Part shown: one piece after another, positions 1 through 13,800 of the stretch
Layout: each line of letters starts with the position of its first letter
Numbering within the stretch: the stretch's first letter is position 1
DNA from: Babylonia areolata
Taxonomy: Eukaryota > Mollusca > Gastropoda > Neogastropoda > Buccinidae
DNA: 64,000 nt
Assembly: GCF_041734735.1 (NCBI RefSeq)
Contig: NC_134876.1
Location: forward strand, 82,986,174-83,050,173
Reading direction: 5' to 3'
Made by a program: the position numbers and the translations under genes
Notes under the pieces: model-generated
What the model was told of the DNA's origin: nothing
The model's input: the letters and a program-made list of their open reading frames with translations, nothing else
The model's database searches: none

Positions 1-813
1 TTTTGAATTGGATGGGTCATTTTTCATGTTGGTCAGAAATTAGATGATCATGGCCAGTTCTTCAATCAAAATGTAATGAGCACTGGGTCCTGAAATGCCA
101 GTAGTCTCCTTGACAGTGGAGGTCGTTGTACCCTTGGGAATAAAGAACTGGAATAGAGAGACTTTTGAAAAAATATTTTGGGAGCTTATTTGTTATCTTT
201 GCTGTCACTGGAATTACTGGTAACAGTTCACTGTCTTCTTTATGCTGTTGTGTCTTTATGCTGCAAAATTACTGTTAGTACTGTACTAGAGAATGTATTA
301 TCTGTTTATCAGCACAGCTACACATTTGTGAGTAGTGTGTCCTCAGTGGGCCAGCTTTTCTTCTCGTGCTTATATTTCACAGATATAAAAATAATGCTGT
401 AGCAGCATCTAATGTTTCATCTCTTATATCTGCCAGCATTATTAATCCATTTAATGCCGTAATAAATAAAATGTACCTGGGCAAAATCTTGCTTTCTTCA
501 GCAGGTTCACAAAACTGTTTACTGCTCATTCAATTAAACTGAAATGTTGAAATTTTGGGCTTTTTTTCCCACTGTACATTTGGCTGTGATGTGACAGTGT
601 AATTATTTGTTCATGTTGTTAGAATTACATTTTGAATAGATGTAATTTGTTGTTGTTAATTACAGTTTCAGAACATATGCACACTTTTTTGTTCAAATCT
701 GGCTTTATCTTTAACTAAAATAACATTCTGGAGGTGATTATGTCTGAAATTATTACCACAATGCACAAGCAAAATTCCATTAACTTATCATGCCCTGTTC
801 CTGTGTCTTCTAG

Positions 814-964
814 TGCCACCTATCTGCACCAACAGATATGATACGGCACCAAATGGACGAGTGTATGGGCATTTTATCTGCCCTCGGGAAACGGAACCTG
901 CCAACTACACTTGGTGCTGTGGAGAATCCAGCAGAGAGTTTTGCTGTGATGAGTACTATTATGG
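814..964 (+). CDS. Shisa-like exon: cysteine-rich ectodomain
   Basis: The acceptor is TCTTCTAG ending at 813 and the donor is GTAAGA at 965. The frame reads PPICTNRYDTAPNG and onward, with the pattern C, then FICP, WCC and FCC, ending DEYYYG. The paired CC motifs after a CP are the signature of the Shisa N-terminal domain, which forms disulphides in the lumen or outside the cell. NYT is a possible N-glycosylation sequon. The exon ends in phase 2, which matches the exon at 8831. Confidence 0.78.
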
Positions 965-3900
965 GTAAGAAGTTGTTTATCTTCATCCTTTTAAGAGTAA
1001 TAACGTATTTGGTTTTGTGATGTCAGTCTAATTTAACCCCTAGGCTGCCAGTATGACGAGATGACTCGTCAGCGCAGCTGTGCACGCTTCGCTGTTATAG
1101 TGACAAGATAACTCTTCATGGAAATGATCAGACTTTTCTCTGTTTTTTTTAATTTTTTTTTTTAGTTCATTGACAAGAACACTGGTAGCTTTAGCTTGGG
1201 GAATCTTTCTAGATTCATTTGATAACTAGAAACTGCATCATGAGGAAGTCCTTTATTTGACCCAGGTGGTTGGGTTACTGTGCGTGTTTTGACTCACTTG
1301 TCACACACTCAGCAAAATGGTCATACCAGGTTAAATCTCTGCAATTGATGTGCAGCCAAAATGACTAAAATTGCTTTTTTTAGCTGATGCTCAGAAAGAA
1401 TTGAAGCGTCAGCTAGAAGGAGAAGACAGTGATGAACTTTTAACGGATGATGTGATGGAAGATCAAGACTGATGGAACTGAGGGTAACTGGACAAAGTTG
1501 ACTGGATTAGAGAGTGGAAAAGCAGAGGGGTTTGTGACTTTACTGTGTTTGAGATCAGTGTAGAGCCAACAAACAATACTCAGCCTGTTATTGCCGACTT
1601 TACTGCTGACAGTGGACTGAAAAAGACCCATGTAACAGAGTGCATTGACTTTTTCTCTCTTTTTGAAGATGATAATCTAAATCAGAAATTTGTTGAGGAA
1701 AACAGTGTGTGTGCACAACAGACACTCCAGCAGATACAGGCAAATCCAGGCAGGCAGAAAAAAGAACTCCAGAATATCAGTATACAAATGTGTTAGGAAC
1801 AAAATGGTTCTTGGGTTTGGCCTTACTGATGGTCACGATGATTTTTTTTCAAGAAAACTGATTTGAATGAAAGAACTGGACAATTACATCAATGTTGTTA
1901 TCACTTAGATTAGTTACAATAAATATGTATCTTTCTCTTTTTTTTTATATTGTGGTTGTTCCAGTGTGATTTGTGTGTACAGTTTTGATCCATTCAACCA
2001 GAAAAATTAATGTTACTGTGCAAATGACCAGATTAACTCTTATTCAACGTTTTTGCCCAATAGCGGCTTGCAGTGTAAAACCCGAATGTGCCCGTTACCG
2101 CTAGCTAAACACGTGCTTACTATGGACGCAGCCATTGTTATTTGCATAAACGAGACTCTTGTGAGATTTACAGCTAAACTCGTCTTGCAACTTAAAAATT
2201 CACAACTTTGTCAAATTTTGACAAAGTTGTGAATTTTTAGTTGCAAGACGAGTTTGTTGACCGCTGAGAGCTTTACCGTAATCTGAAGGATGATTCTGAA
2301 GATGACTTCAAACAGTTTTAATGATTTTTGCATGAGAATCTTGTAGAAATCGATCGATCTGAGTGACCTAGATATGGACTGACTGAGTTTTGCTGACAAT
2401 GAGAGTGAAGTTGGTACTTGAATGTGAATCGATTGCCAGACCTCTGAAATCATGAATCAAACAATGGACCTCCGAAATCAATAATGTCTGGATCTGGATC
2501 TGGTGGTGTACGTCGCAGACGCCACTTCTGGCAATATAGACGTGACGGAACTAGGAGGACGCGTGTACCTATCAGAAAAAATAGTCAAAGAAAGACCTAA
2601 AGAAAACTGTCTACCCTGGGTTAAGACCATCAAAACCGCTGGTTCGGCCGGAAGGGTCCACGCCCCACTTCCAGAAGCAAGACCCTTAAAAAAAAATTAT
2701 AAAAAAAAAAAAAAAATTGTGGTTGCTGGTCACAGGCTTAGATAGTGATCTGGTCTGTGCTGATGAAAATGTGCTGACAGAGCCTGCCGTCACAGTGGCC
2801 TCACTCAGTTGGTTCTACTCCATGGCAGTCCTGATGATGAAGGAGCTACTATATTGCTCTGTTCTAGCGTCGGGGACCCAGAATCCATGGGAGTGGTTGA
2901 TGTCCTGTCTTTCTAGTACATTTGTTGTTTTGAATCCCTCAGAACTGGTGGGCTTAATTCTGCGGCGATTTGTGGGGGCCGGAGTTAGGAGTTTATCCGC
3001 TGGGATAGCTGGGAGGACACCCTCAGCAATCTTATAGAAGAGGCTGAGGCGTTGGTGCCTACGTCTTTCCTCCAGGGACGGCAGGTTTAGTTCCTTCAGC
3101 ATGCCGCTTACACATCCGGAATTCCTGGACTTGTAGTCTCCGGTAATTAAGCTTGCTGCTTGGCGTTGCACTCTCTCCAGCTTCTCGATATCCTGTCTCT
3201 GGTGCAGGTCCCACACTTTCGCGCTGTATTCCAGCTTGGATCTGACCAGTGCCATATATGCCAGGTGCCTACAGTCTTTGGGACAGTTCCGGAGGTTCTG
3301 GCGTAGGAATCTTAGGGTCAGTCCAACTTTGCGGCTGATATTGGAGATATGTGGGGACCATTTCAAGTCCCTCGCGATTTGTACTCCAAGATAGGGTATC
3401 TCTTGTACTTGTTTTAATGTTACTCCTCCCAGGCTATAGAGGTAGGACGAAGTGCTTTCCATAGAGAGCAGATAGCACTTCTGGGCGTTGAAATGCATGC
3501 CCCACTTCTTAGCCAATTCTTCTAGGTTTCTGAGATTTCCCGGTACAGCAAGCAGTCATCAGCGAAGAGCCGAACTGTTGATCTCACTGATTCTGGCAGG
3601 TCATTGATGTGGCAGAGGAAGAGTAATGGACCGAGCACTGTGCATTGTGGGACGCTGGATTCAACTGCTGCTTCTTCGGATGCCTCGCCGTCCATAACTA
3701 CCCTCATCTTCCTCCCTCTTGCTGAACCATGTGTAGACTGGGCCTCTGACCCCGTAGTGATCCATTTTATGCAAAAGTTTGCTGTGGGGGACCGTGTCAA
3801 AGGCTTTGCTGAAGTCACGGACAATCACATCTGTCTTCCTCCCGGCGTCATTTGACTCATGGAGATCGTTTGTCATGGTAAGGAGTTGTGTCTCACATGA

Positions 3901-6900
3901 GTGGCCAGCCCTGAAGCCATGGTTTTTGTCTGATAGGATTCCATGCTTCTCTAAGTGTGTTTGGAGGTGTTGGCAAACAATATACTCCGGAAGTTAACAG
4001 GCCACTGAGTGAGTCAGTCTTGATTTCACTGATGTTTATTGGTGTTCTGCATGACCTTCCTGATTGTGCTATTTCAGTGGAATATATTACTGATTTGGTT
4101 AAGTTTTGCCAAAGTTTTGAAGTTTCAAAGTTGCAAGATGAGTTCGATGACTGTCGAGAGTTGTAGTGCAATCCTCACGAATATTCTGAAGATGATTTCT
4201 ACATGAGAATTTTGTAAAAGTTGATCATACTGTATGACCTAGACATCCACTGACTGGGTTTCACCATTATTGAGAGTGTAGTCGGTACTTGAGTGTGAAT
4301 TGCCGAAATCCTGAATCGATCGGTGGACCTCTGAAATCATGAATCGATTGCCGGACCTCCGAAATCGTGAATCGATCGCCAGACCGTCAGAATTGATACT
4401 GTCAGTCTTTGATTGCACTGATACTTATTGGTGTTCTGAACGACCTTCCTGATTTTGCTAGTTCAGTGATTATATTTTTTCTCTGCATTGTAGAGAAATT
4501 ACATGTGAGATTGATTTGTTGTTTGTTTTTGTTTCTTTGCTGTTGTTTTTATCCACACCATCATATGGAAAACACATCATCCCTCAAAATGAAAAGAACA
4601 TAAAAATGAGCATGTTCCTTGTTGCAATTCAAGTTGAGTAAGAAAAAGAATAAAAAGATGTGTTAGAAGACACTGCAGACTGGACAAACTTATACCAAAG
4701 AAAATCATACTATAATTAAAAGATTTTTTTTCAAATTTGACACTTTTATTTTTTTTGTGTAAATACAGAGCAACGTGAGCCTGGAAACAAAAATTATTTT
4801 GCAACTTGTGTAGAATGCAGGAAAAAATAGATATGTGCAACAAAAGAAGGTGTTTATATTTTAAATCAATGTTTATTATTACCCACTATCGAAAATTGCA
4901 CGAGTTATTCCCATTGGCATGGGATTTCATGGGTGATTTGTGCTGGGCAACCTGGGGTAAGAGGGTTAAAAATGTTTGAAATGAACGAGTTGAAATCTTA
5001 CAAAAAATCTAAACACTGATTTAAAAACAAGTGCATGTGTTAGGAAAAAATTCAAAATTGAAAGACATCATGTGTCTTGTATTCTTAATTCATTTTCCTT
5101 TCAGAAAATATATACTTTTATGGGTCTCTCTCCAATAACAAAGTGCAGAGAATTTTTTTTTAAATATGTACCCGTTCTTTTTGTGGAAAAAAATTCACTT
5201 TAATCTAGTTTCTCTGGCAAGGGTTAACATGCATGTAATCAGGCATTGGAAACTGAAGAAATAATTTCTTTATGTGTGTGTGTGTGTGTAAGAGACTGAG
5301 AGAGTTTATGTATGTGTGCTTGGGAATGTGTGTTATGTAGATGTGACTGCATTTGAAAAAACAACATTGGATTGTCATTAAAGATTTTCATTTGATAAGT
5401 AACATTAGGGTAAGATCAGTGCTCTGACAGTCTTTAGTTTAGTGTTGGAAAAAAAAGAAGAAAAAAGTGACTCTCTTGAAACTGATAACCAGCTTGATAT
5501 TTTTAATTTAGTTTTCATTGTAGTAAATGCATTTTATCCACCAAACTTCTTACGGGGTGAAAGGTTTAAATTATCTGTTCAGTTCTTCAGATATTATATT
5601 ATATATTTTGAAGTTACATTGTTTAAAAAAAATCTTTTTTACAAAGAAAACAAACCAGCCCAGGCCTCGGTCCTGAACAAGGTCACTATGAAGTTACTCC
5701 CACAGTGCAACCAACAAAGGCATTGAAGACCAGTGTCCACCCAAGCCAAGAGCATTGGACAACAAATCGTGCTCTGGTGACCTGGATGCCCACAACTTCT
5801 GTAGGAAACCAGTTCTGTCTTCACTGCAAACAAAAATTCAACAGTAATGACAATCATCAGTAGGTCATTTTACTGTTCTGCATGTTTTCTACTTTCACCG
5901 GTCACAGAGTGTGAAAATACTTGTTTTGCCTGAGGCAATTATTTTATTTTATTTTATTTTATTTTTTCGGAAGGCCTGACTAAGCACGTTGGGTTACGCT
6001 GCTGGTCAGGCATCTGCTTGGGAGATGTGGTGTAGCGTATATGGATTTGACCGAACGCAGTGATGCCTCCTTGAGCTACTGATACTGATACTGCCTGAGG
6101 CAAGATATCGCAAAGCACCTACTGTTGCTGAGCAGTATTCGTAGCATCCATACTTAGTAATTGCCTAACATATTATGAGAATCTTACAAAAAGTGAAAGG
6201 CACAGAACTTCCAGTACTTCCGGCTAAATTCATTTACATATATGTTGTTTTTCAGATGGAGCAGTGAGAGGAAAATTTTGGCTGTTGCCTATATAAAACA
6301 AAATCAAAATTGTTTAAGATTATGACTGTTAATTTCTGATGTGGAGCTGTACTTCCGGCTTTTGTGCAGGAGATGCGGTGCTATGAGAGGCTCGAACAAG
6401 CTCACATATTAAAATAAGTGACATTTGTAGTGTGCACTCCTCAGGTCAACTTTGACTTGAGTGATGAAGATGACAATTATGATAAAAACTTCTCGGTTTT
6501 GTAGAAAGCGTCTAATCAGCTGGTTATAATTTTGCCAAAAAAACTTGATTCATCCTGAGTAATCATGCATTTTATATGGCAATGCCAGATAATGGATTAC
6601 AGGTAAATTTTGGCTCACTTGTGTAAACAGTCTTTGCTATTCAGTTGCCTTGTGTATAGCGCGTGTGTTTGTGTGTGTGGGAGTCCATTGAAAACTGTAA
6701 CTGATCCATTTTCTCTGGAAATACTTTTGTCAGCACGAAATTTGGATAAAAAATGACACAGAAAAAATTATTTCCAATCATACCATTTATAGTGTGTAAG
6801 TTTTTTTTCAGATTATTCTGTTTTTCCAGATCAGTAATGTTACATTTCCTTTAGTCTTTGGCTGATTTTGTTTTACTTTTGCCTCCAGATCTGCAAGATT

Positions 6901-9900
6901 TTCTTGTGTTGTTCCTGGTTTATAGCAAGATACTTGGATTAGCATTTGGATGTAGTTTGAAGACAACATGTTATTCTAATTTTTGTTCACAGTTAAAGAG
7001 TTCAGATCAGAACATACAGAATGACACTGACGACACCATCAGTGTCTTTATTGCATACAAATATTTTAGAGAGAGGTAGTTTGAAACTTTTATCAGGATT
7101 ATATTATGTGGGAGAATGTGGACTTCATTGGACTGAAATGTATGCTTCCATGCAGAGGTATTGTGTGTTGAACAGATCTGTATCTGCAGGCAGGCCTCCA
7201 CATACATTTTTTCTATCCTGAAAGTTAAAAAAAAAAGAAAAAAAAAGAGCATGCTGTGCCAAGTAAAAAGTTCAACTTAAATATAAGTATTTGCTTGCTT
7301 GCTTTCAGTTACAGGTTTTCTGCAACTGAGACTGCAAGAGAGATTTTTTTAATTTATTATTATTATTTTTTTTTTTTAAGAATGAAAACTGTTGCAGTCA
7401 TATATACCGTACAAGAAAAAATGCATTGAATTACTTACATATTTCATCAGTACAAGAAAAAGATCAAGTGGAGATGCATGCACTGTTCATCAACATCACT
7501 TGCACACAAATATATTGAATTAAAGAGGGTACTGAATTAACTAGGGTGGAACATGCAGAAAATCCTAGTTGATGGCACATCTTGGTCAGCCTTCTTGTCT
7601 GAAAAATCGGTCACTGTGGAAGCCATCCCTACATTCGTCAGCTACTTTTGTTATGAAGTATCTTTGTCAATATGATTATGTGGTAAAGTCTTGGAAAAGA
7701 CCGGAAAACCGAAAAGGTTAATAAAAGTGTTATGAATTATTGAAGCTGGAAAGTCATGATGGACTGAAATGTATGCTTCCATTGCAGAGGTATAATGTGG
7801 GATAATGTGTTTGAACTTTGATCATAATTTTGACAAAGAAAAAGTGGACTTGTCTGGAGTGGTTGTTGAGTATGTTAGGCCTGAAAATGCATTGGCGTTG
7901 TTTTGGCGGTTTTGTTGCAATTCTTATTTTTTGTTGTGCTATTTTTGTGTGTGTGTGTGTTTTGTTCTTTCTATTTCTTTTTTGGATTTTAAAGGTTTTT
8001 TTCTTGGACTGAAATGTATCCTTCCATCGTAGAGATACTGTGTGTTAAACAGATATACCCACAGGCAGACCTCCACATACATTTTCCTGTCCTGAAACTT
8101 TATATAAAAAAAAAGAAAAGAAAAAAGCATTCTGTGCCCAGTAAAGAGTTTAATATTTATATGCTTGCTTTCAGTTACAGGTTTTCTACAACCAAGAGAG
8201 ATGTTTTTTTTAAAGAGTGAAGACTGTTGCAGTCAGTTATAGTACTACAGTACAAGGAACATGCATTGAATTACTTACATTTTTCCTCAGTACAAGAAAA
8301 AGATCAAGTGGAGATGCATGTACTGTTTATCAACATCACTCGCACACAGTTTATTTCAGAAATTAGTGTTTTGCTACCAAGATAAAATATCTGACTATGA
8401 AATGGCTTCTCATGGATTTGTGTCCTAGGAGATGGGCAAAGGGATTTAGGAAAGAATGTGCAACAGTGAACTAGGAGAAAAAAAATTAGTACTTGGTTTC
8501 TTCTTTATGTGTTTATGTGTGTTTGATTTGTTTTGTGTTATTTTGTTCGGCTCATGTATGAATTAAACAAACTGGAGTCTGTGTAATAACCCTGTTTCAG
8601 CTGTCTGTATGTTATTGTGTGCGCGCTTTTGTGTCTGTCGGAACGCAGAAGATGCTTTTTAATTTTAATTGCAGTGTATTCTTTTTTTTAATTTTTTTTT
8701 TTATGTTGGGCTCATACTGTCAAACTTGGCGTTTTAGCTGATAAATGTTTTATCTTGACAAAGTGTTAGTAACCTTGCCTATATTATAAGCATATTGCCA
8801 TTTATGGCTCAAATCAATGTTTGTGAGCAGGAGGCCCTCACGTAGGTCTGGTGGATCGCCCGTGGTTATCATCGTTGTGGTGGTGGTGGTGGTTGTAGGC
8901 ATCATTGTGGTGGCTGCCATTTGCTACAAAAGAAGAAGGAACAGAGGAGGAGGAACTGTCCTGCGCAAGGCAGCAGGTGAGGCTTCAGTGTTCATTGGTG
9001 TGTCTGTGGATGTGCATATGTTTACATACTAGCGACGGTGTGTGTTTGTGTGTGTCCTCTGTGTGTGTGTGTGTATGAACTTGCATGATTGCATGTGTGT
9101 GTGTGTGTGTGCGTGCGCGCGCGCGTGTGTGTGTGCATACATGCATGTGTATGTGTGTTTTGTGTGTGCATGTGTGCTCCACACTTATTGAGACTTGCAG
9201 TTACAGTAGTTCTATTTCGCCTTGCATGACAGTGATCAGAAATGGGTTGGGGAGATAGAGCCAGGAGAGCAGGATGGATAAGGAGGTAACTCACAAACTG
9301 TAAACAATTTATTTTCATTTTTATTTTTTTATGAACAGTTCATTGATCTGACACAACCTGTAAGGGAGATATTTTGGTTGCATAAAGTTGGTATACTTTC
9401 AGAATGGAGGTTGATACCACCAGGGTGAACAGAGAGCCAAGCATTGAGAATTTTTGTAAAGTAGATCAAAACTTATACTGATTTTATATCTTTTTTTTTT
9501 TTTTTTTTTTTTTTAAGATGATAAAGCTCAAGCCTGTATTGAGTAGCTTCATTGTCAATCCAGCTGGATTACAGTGCTGTTTATTCAACATGATTAACCT
9601 GTGTCTTGAAATGTGCTTGTTACAAGCTGTCTTTTGCATCTTTTGCACATGAGTGTGATGCGTTTTGATAAATTTCAGATGCCTAGAAAATGTTTTGGAA
9701 AATCTGCTTTTGATTTTTACATCTTGCAGCTTCTCCTTGGATATTTGTTGGAATGTAAAAGAATAATTTTATCCTCATGTTTATTTTTATTTGATGCTGA
9801 CAGATTTTTATATTGATTGATAGTTGTAGTGGTATATTAGACCAGTACATTATTGGCCAGGATTGTGAATCAAGCTTATGACCATTCATTTAGAGGTTGA

Positions 9901-10822
9901 ATCACAGTTCACTTTTGCACTGCATGAAAAGAGCAATCTTATTCTGAGAGTTAGAGAACAAGGCTAATGTAAAACTGCATTCATTTCCATTTTCACCCTT
10001 CAGGGTCAGCACAAGCTGTGTGTGTTCAGAATCAAAGCCATTACATATCTCAGAGAAAATGAATGGTAAAGTCTGTGATATATGTAGATTACAAGCAGAA
10101 CAGTAAGAAATGCAAATTAGTGGGTGCATGTATGCATGCACGTTTTAACGCATACACACATGCAGTGTTAGTGTAAATATGATGGCAAGGTCAATATAAA
10201 AGTCACTGTGTGCATTAATTTGTAAATCACACAACAGAGGTAAAGCAAATTTTATTGTGTAATTAACATCATTCCAGTAAAATAAACAACATATTAAACG
10301 AGAAATTTCCACCGCCTCCTTCTTTACTGTTTAACATGCACACATACAATTTGGATACATGATATTAGCTTATATCCAGTTGTCTTGTTACTTTGAAATG
10401 GGGTAAAATCATTTGTTCAATAATTTCATTGACAGAGGATTAGGAAAGAAATGTTTTAGTTCTTGAGAGTTTTGTGTCTGAGTCCTGTGGTGTCTTCCAG
10501 AAGATAAAAGTTGAAAGTATTGGCTGAGTCCATGGCTACTGTCATTTGAGATCAAAGTCACTTTTCATGTTGTGTAACTAGCTGTTTCTTGAACGCACTT
10601 AGTCTGTGATGTGTCACTTGTGTTACCTTGTTGCAGACATTCCCTGTCCTGTTCAGTGCATTCCTACCTTTCTCCTTTGTTGCTGCTTACCCAGTGATTT
10701 AGGTTCATTACAGTAGTCTGTACAGTATTGCAGGGCTGAAGCAGCAGTGTGCATGTTAATGTGTATGCCTGTTTATCAATATTTATTTATTTGATGAAAC
10801 TTGAAACACATGCTCAAGACAT

Positions 10823-10863
<41 letters not shown>

Positions 10864-13800
10864 GGCACGCACGCATGCACAGAGGTATACATGTTGTGTG
10901 TGTGCGTTTAATATTTAGCAGTTATTGAATTGCTATGTCCATTCTTTTTTGTTAGTATGTTATTGTTTGAGAACATATTTTATGTTTCTGCATTATTTTT
11001 TGTTTTCGCTTAAGTCAGAGATTAGTAACTAAACGGTTTATTTTATCCCCAAGTTTATGTCAGATGATTATTGAATGATTTTGTTTTGAACAGGAAATTT
11101 AAGGAACTTTCAGTCGTTTTTGCCACTAACCAAGTCTTTCAGGTATATTAAACTGTACACGTTGGAGGTTTTAACTTAAACGGGGTTGAGCTATGTGCAC
11201 TTACAGTGAATTCTTCTGTTTTTTACACCATGCAGCATGGTGGTTTTTTTCTTGCATGTACATGCATGCTGATTCTTTTTTTCTTTTGGATGTGTGTGCA
11301 TGTGTGTGTGTATGTGTGTGTGTGTGTGTATGTGTGTTGTCTTTGATATATTGTGTTAACAGAGCCAGAAACAGAGCATCAGCTATCTGCTCCACTGACT
11401 GCAGCACATGGTAGTACTATCTAAATGAACTGCTGATTTTTACCCCACCTTTCCTATACCATGTACCTTCATATGTTCCTGTTTTATCAGCACTGATATT
11501 TCTTACGCATTGAAACTAATGAAAGTCACTCTGTCTAATGTTGTCATACTTGCATTATACCTTGTCTTAGACACTGATATAACGTATGGGCAGGTGATTC
11601 TTTTCTTCAGCTTTGAAGTAAACACTGCCCTAAATAGACAACTGCTTTTATCTTTGAAAGTACGGAGAATGCTTTTAAGCCTGTCACTTTATGCCTGTCT
11701 TAGATTTTCTTGGGTTTTTATTTAAATTTAAAAAAAATTTCATATAGAACTAAACATTGAGTGTTCTGGTTTTGATTCATTTTTCTTGATTCATGTTTGT
11801 TTTCCCCTGCATGCGGTGCTGAAATATTATCTATTTTGCTTGCTAGTTATTTTATTTCTTCCTTATGTCCTTGACTATCTTGCTGCTAGAGATTCCTCTC
11901 CACATGCTTTTAAAAGTCCTATGTAGTGTACCATGTCAAACTGATGCATATGACTATGAGTTTGACATAATAAGTATATTTTTATATATGCCTACATTTT
12001 ATTATTATCATTATTATTATATGTAATCAAACAGTAAGTATGATACAGACTCACTATTTAGATATGGCAGACTTTAACCAAACAAGGAGTAGAGTTCAAA
12101 CTCCTTTGTTTCATATGAACATTTTTCAGTGTTGTCATTGAGAGGTTCTGCTGCACTTATTGCAGCTGTTGCATAAAAATTCTCCTTTTTCACATATCCT
12201 TTGAAATTAGATTGTGTGTTAAACATCAATGCACCTTCAGTGTGGCTTCTTGCACCAGCAGGCTGATACTGCACTGTCATTGTTACTCCATGCCATTTGA
12301 TATTGCACTGTCATTGTTACTTTATGCCATGTCTTCTGAAGTAAGTCAGCTAAACCAGACAGTGACAGGTTTTGCAAGGAACCGTATCCTCATGTTAGGT
12401 GAAAACAGGTTATTAAATGCTTCTTTTGAGCAGGTAGAGAAAGAAACTTTCAGAGAATCATGAAGCAGTTGTTCTCTCACATAATAACTTCAAACTGACA
12501 GTGATATAATAGCACAGTACAAGACAAGACCTGTGAAAGAATTTACTGGCCAGTGATGAAATAACTGACATTCACAAAAAAAATGAATCAACAAAAACTG
12601 ACCATGTTGAAGAAAATTTTACGGTTGTATAAATGTGTAATACCAAAGAAAATGTATTCATAAAAAAGATTTCATAGGTCTGAAAATCAGGGATTAACTT
12701 TTTTAGATTCATTTGAATTAAAATTTAAAATAAACTTATGTTCACAAGATGTTTCAGCATCCTTCAGTAAAAGAACACTAAACAGTACTCATTAGCGTGT
12801 GCACAAACATGTGTGCAAGCACTCCAGTGCACAGTGAACATGCATCAAACATATAGTGACAACACAAGGTAAACCTGAATAACATGCCTACAGATAAGAC
12901 TTACGGGAGGGAAACTCAAGCTCGTTTGAAACAATTTATTGGTTTTGTTCACATTGTTGTTTCTTGATTCTGATTTACAGCTTTGGTAAAAATAGATAAA
13001 AGCTCTTTCTGGTATTTTAATTGATAGACTGGTACAATATGTTTGCTACTTTAGTTGAAATAAAATAGAGGCAGCCCCTTCAAGCGTGGCTTGCTTAGCA
13101 CTTCTCATTAGTTGTACACAGGTAACTCTAAGGTACAGGAAATAAAAGCACAACAAGGGCAGGAACATGAAATATTAATTAATGAACAAAGAATAAAACC
13201 ACACAGCAGTCATTCGTGTATATATTTAGAAATGCTACTAATCTATATTTAGACATGCTGTTGTGCGATGGGTAAAACACATACCTACTACCAGTGTATA
13301 CATCAGGAGATGTTCTTTACTTTTGTTTTGCATGTTGCTTGTCCTTACTTGTGAAATCGCACAGTACATTTTGCTCCATTAGATAAGATAGCACAATACT
13401 TTAAACCAGTGTTGGCTTAGCATTTTCCATCAGCTTACCCTCAGGTTCATCAAATCTACATAGTAACATACCTCATACCTGCAAGCTCTCATGCATATTT
13501 TAGGTGAACATAATTTTTGTTTTGTTGGCACATAGAATGATAGATCATTGGTAGAAGGGAAGGTGCATTTTGATGTGATGTATGACATGCTGCAGCAAAA
13601 TGTAGATTTATTGATATGTTTTTTTTTAATGAATTTAAGTCATGCTTCAGATATGAGTTTCAGTTTCAGTTTCAGTAGCTCAAGGAGGCGTCACTGCGTT
13701 CGGACAAATCCATATACGCTACACCACATCTGCCAAGCAGATGCCTGACCAGCAGCGTAACCCAACGCGCTTGATATGAAAACAGAGTTATTAGATTAGT

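Larger units (their letters stand above)
2033..4969 (+). mobile_element. Decayed piggyBac-like DNA transposon with nested LINE
   Basis: TTAA at 2033-2036 and TTAA at 4966-4969 flank ends of related sequence: inward from the left CTCTTATTCAACGTTTTTGCCC, and from the right CCCTCTTACCCCAGGTTGCCC. The interior has + strand fragments of an acidic leader (SEDDF, HENLVEID in broken frames) and then a basic stretch near 2485-2600 (RRRRHFWQYRR), like the charged N-terminus of piggyBac transposases. The leader segment is present more than once (2225-2480, 4110-4390, restarting at about 4391). No catalytic DDD domain is visible, so the element is non-autonomous. A minus-strand LINE interrupts it. Confidence 0.42.
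965..8830 (+). other. First visible intron of the Shisa-like gene, filled with repeats
   Basis: This 7.9-kb intron holds a possible TTAA-flanked MITE (1033-1334), an alternative terminal exon (1384-1945), a piggyBac-like element with a nested LINE (2033-4969), an S1 SINE tail (5971-6093) and a diverged direct duplication (7119-7520 and 8002-8358). Between these I see only T-rich sequence with no convincing coding exon. Confidence 0.55.

Noticed and set aside
178-402. Hydrophobic open frame that might be the missing signal-peptide exon of the Shisa-like gene
   Set aside because: It starts at TTG, has no donor in the needed phase 1 with good context, and its composition is that of T-rich intron.
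8985-9318. His/Thr-rich minus-strand frames (and the similar ones at 15212, 30137, 62911-63231)
   Set aside because: These are translations of (CA)n/(TG)n tracts. At 62911 only the part up to 63033 is accepted, as an exon.
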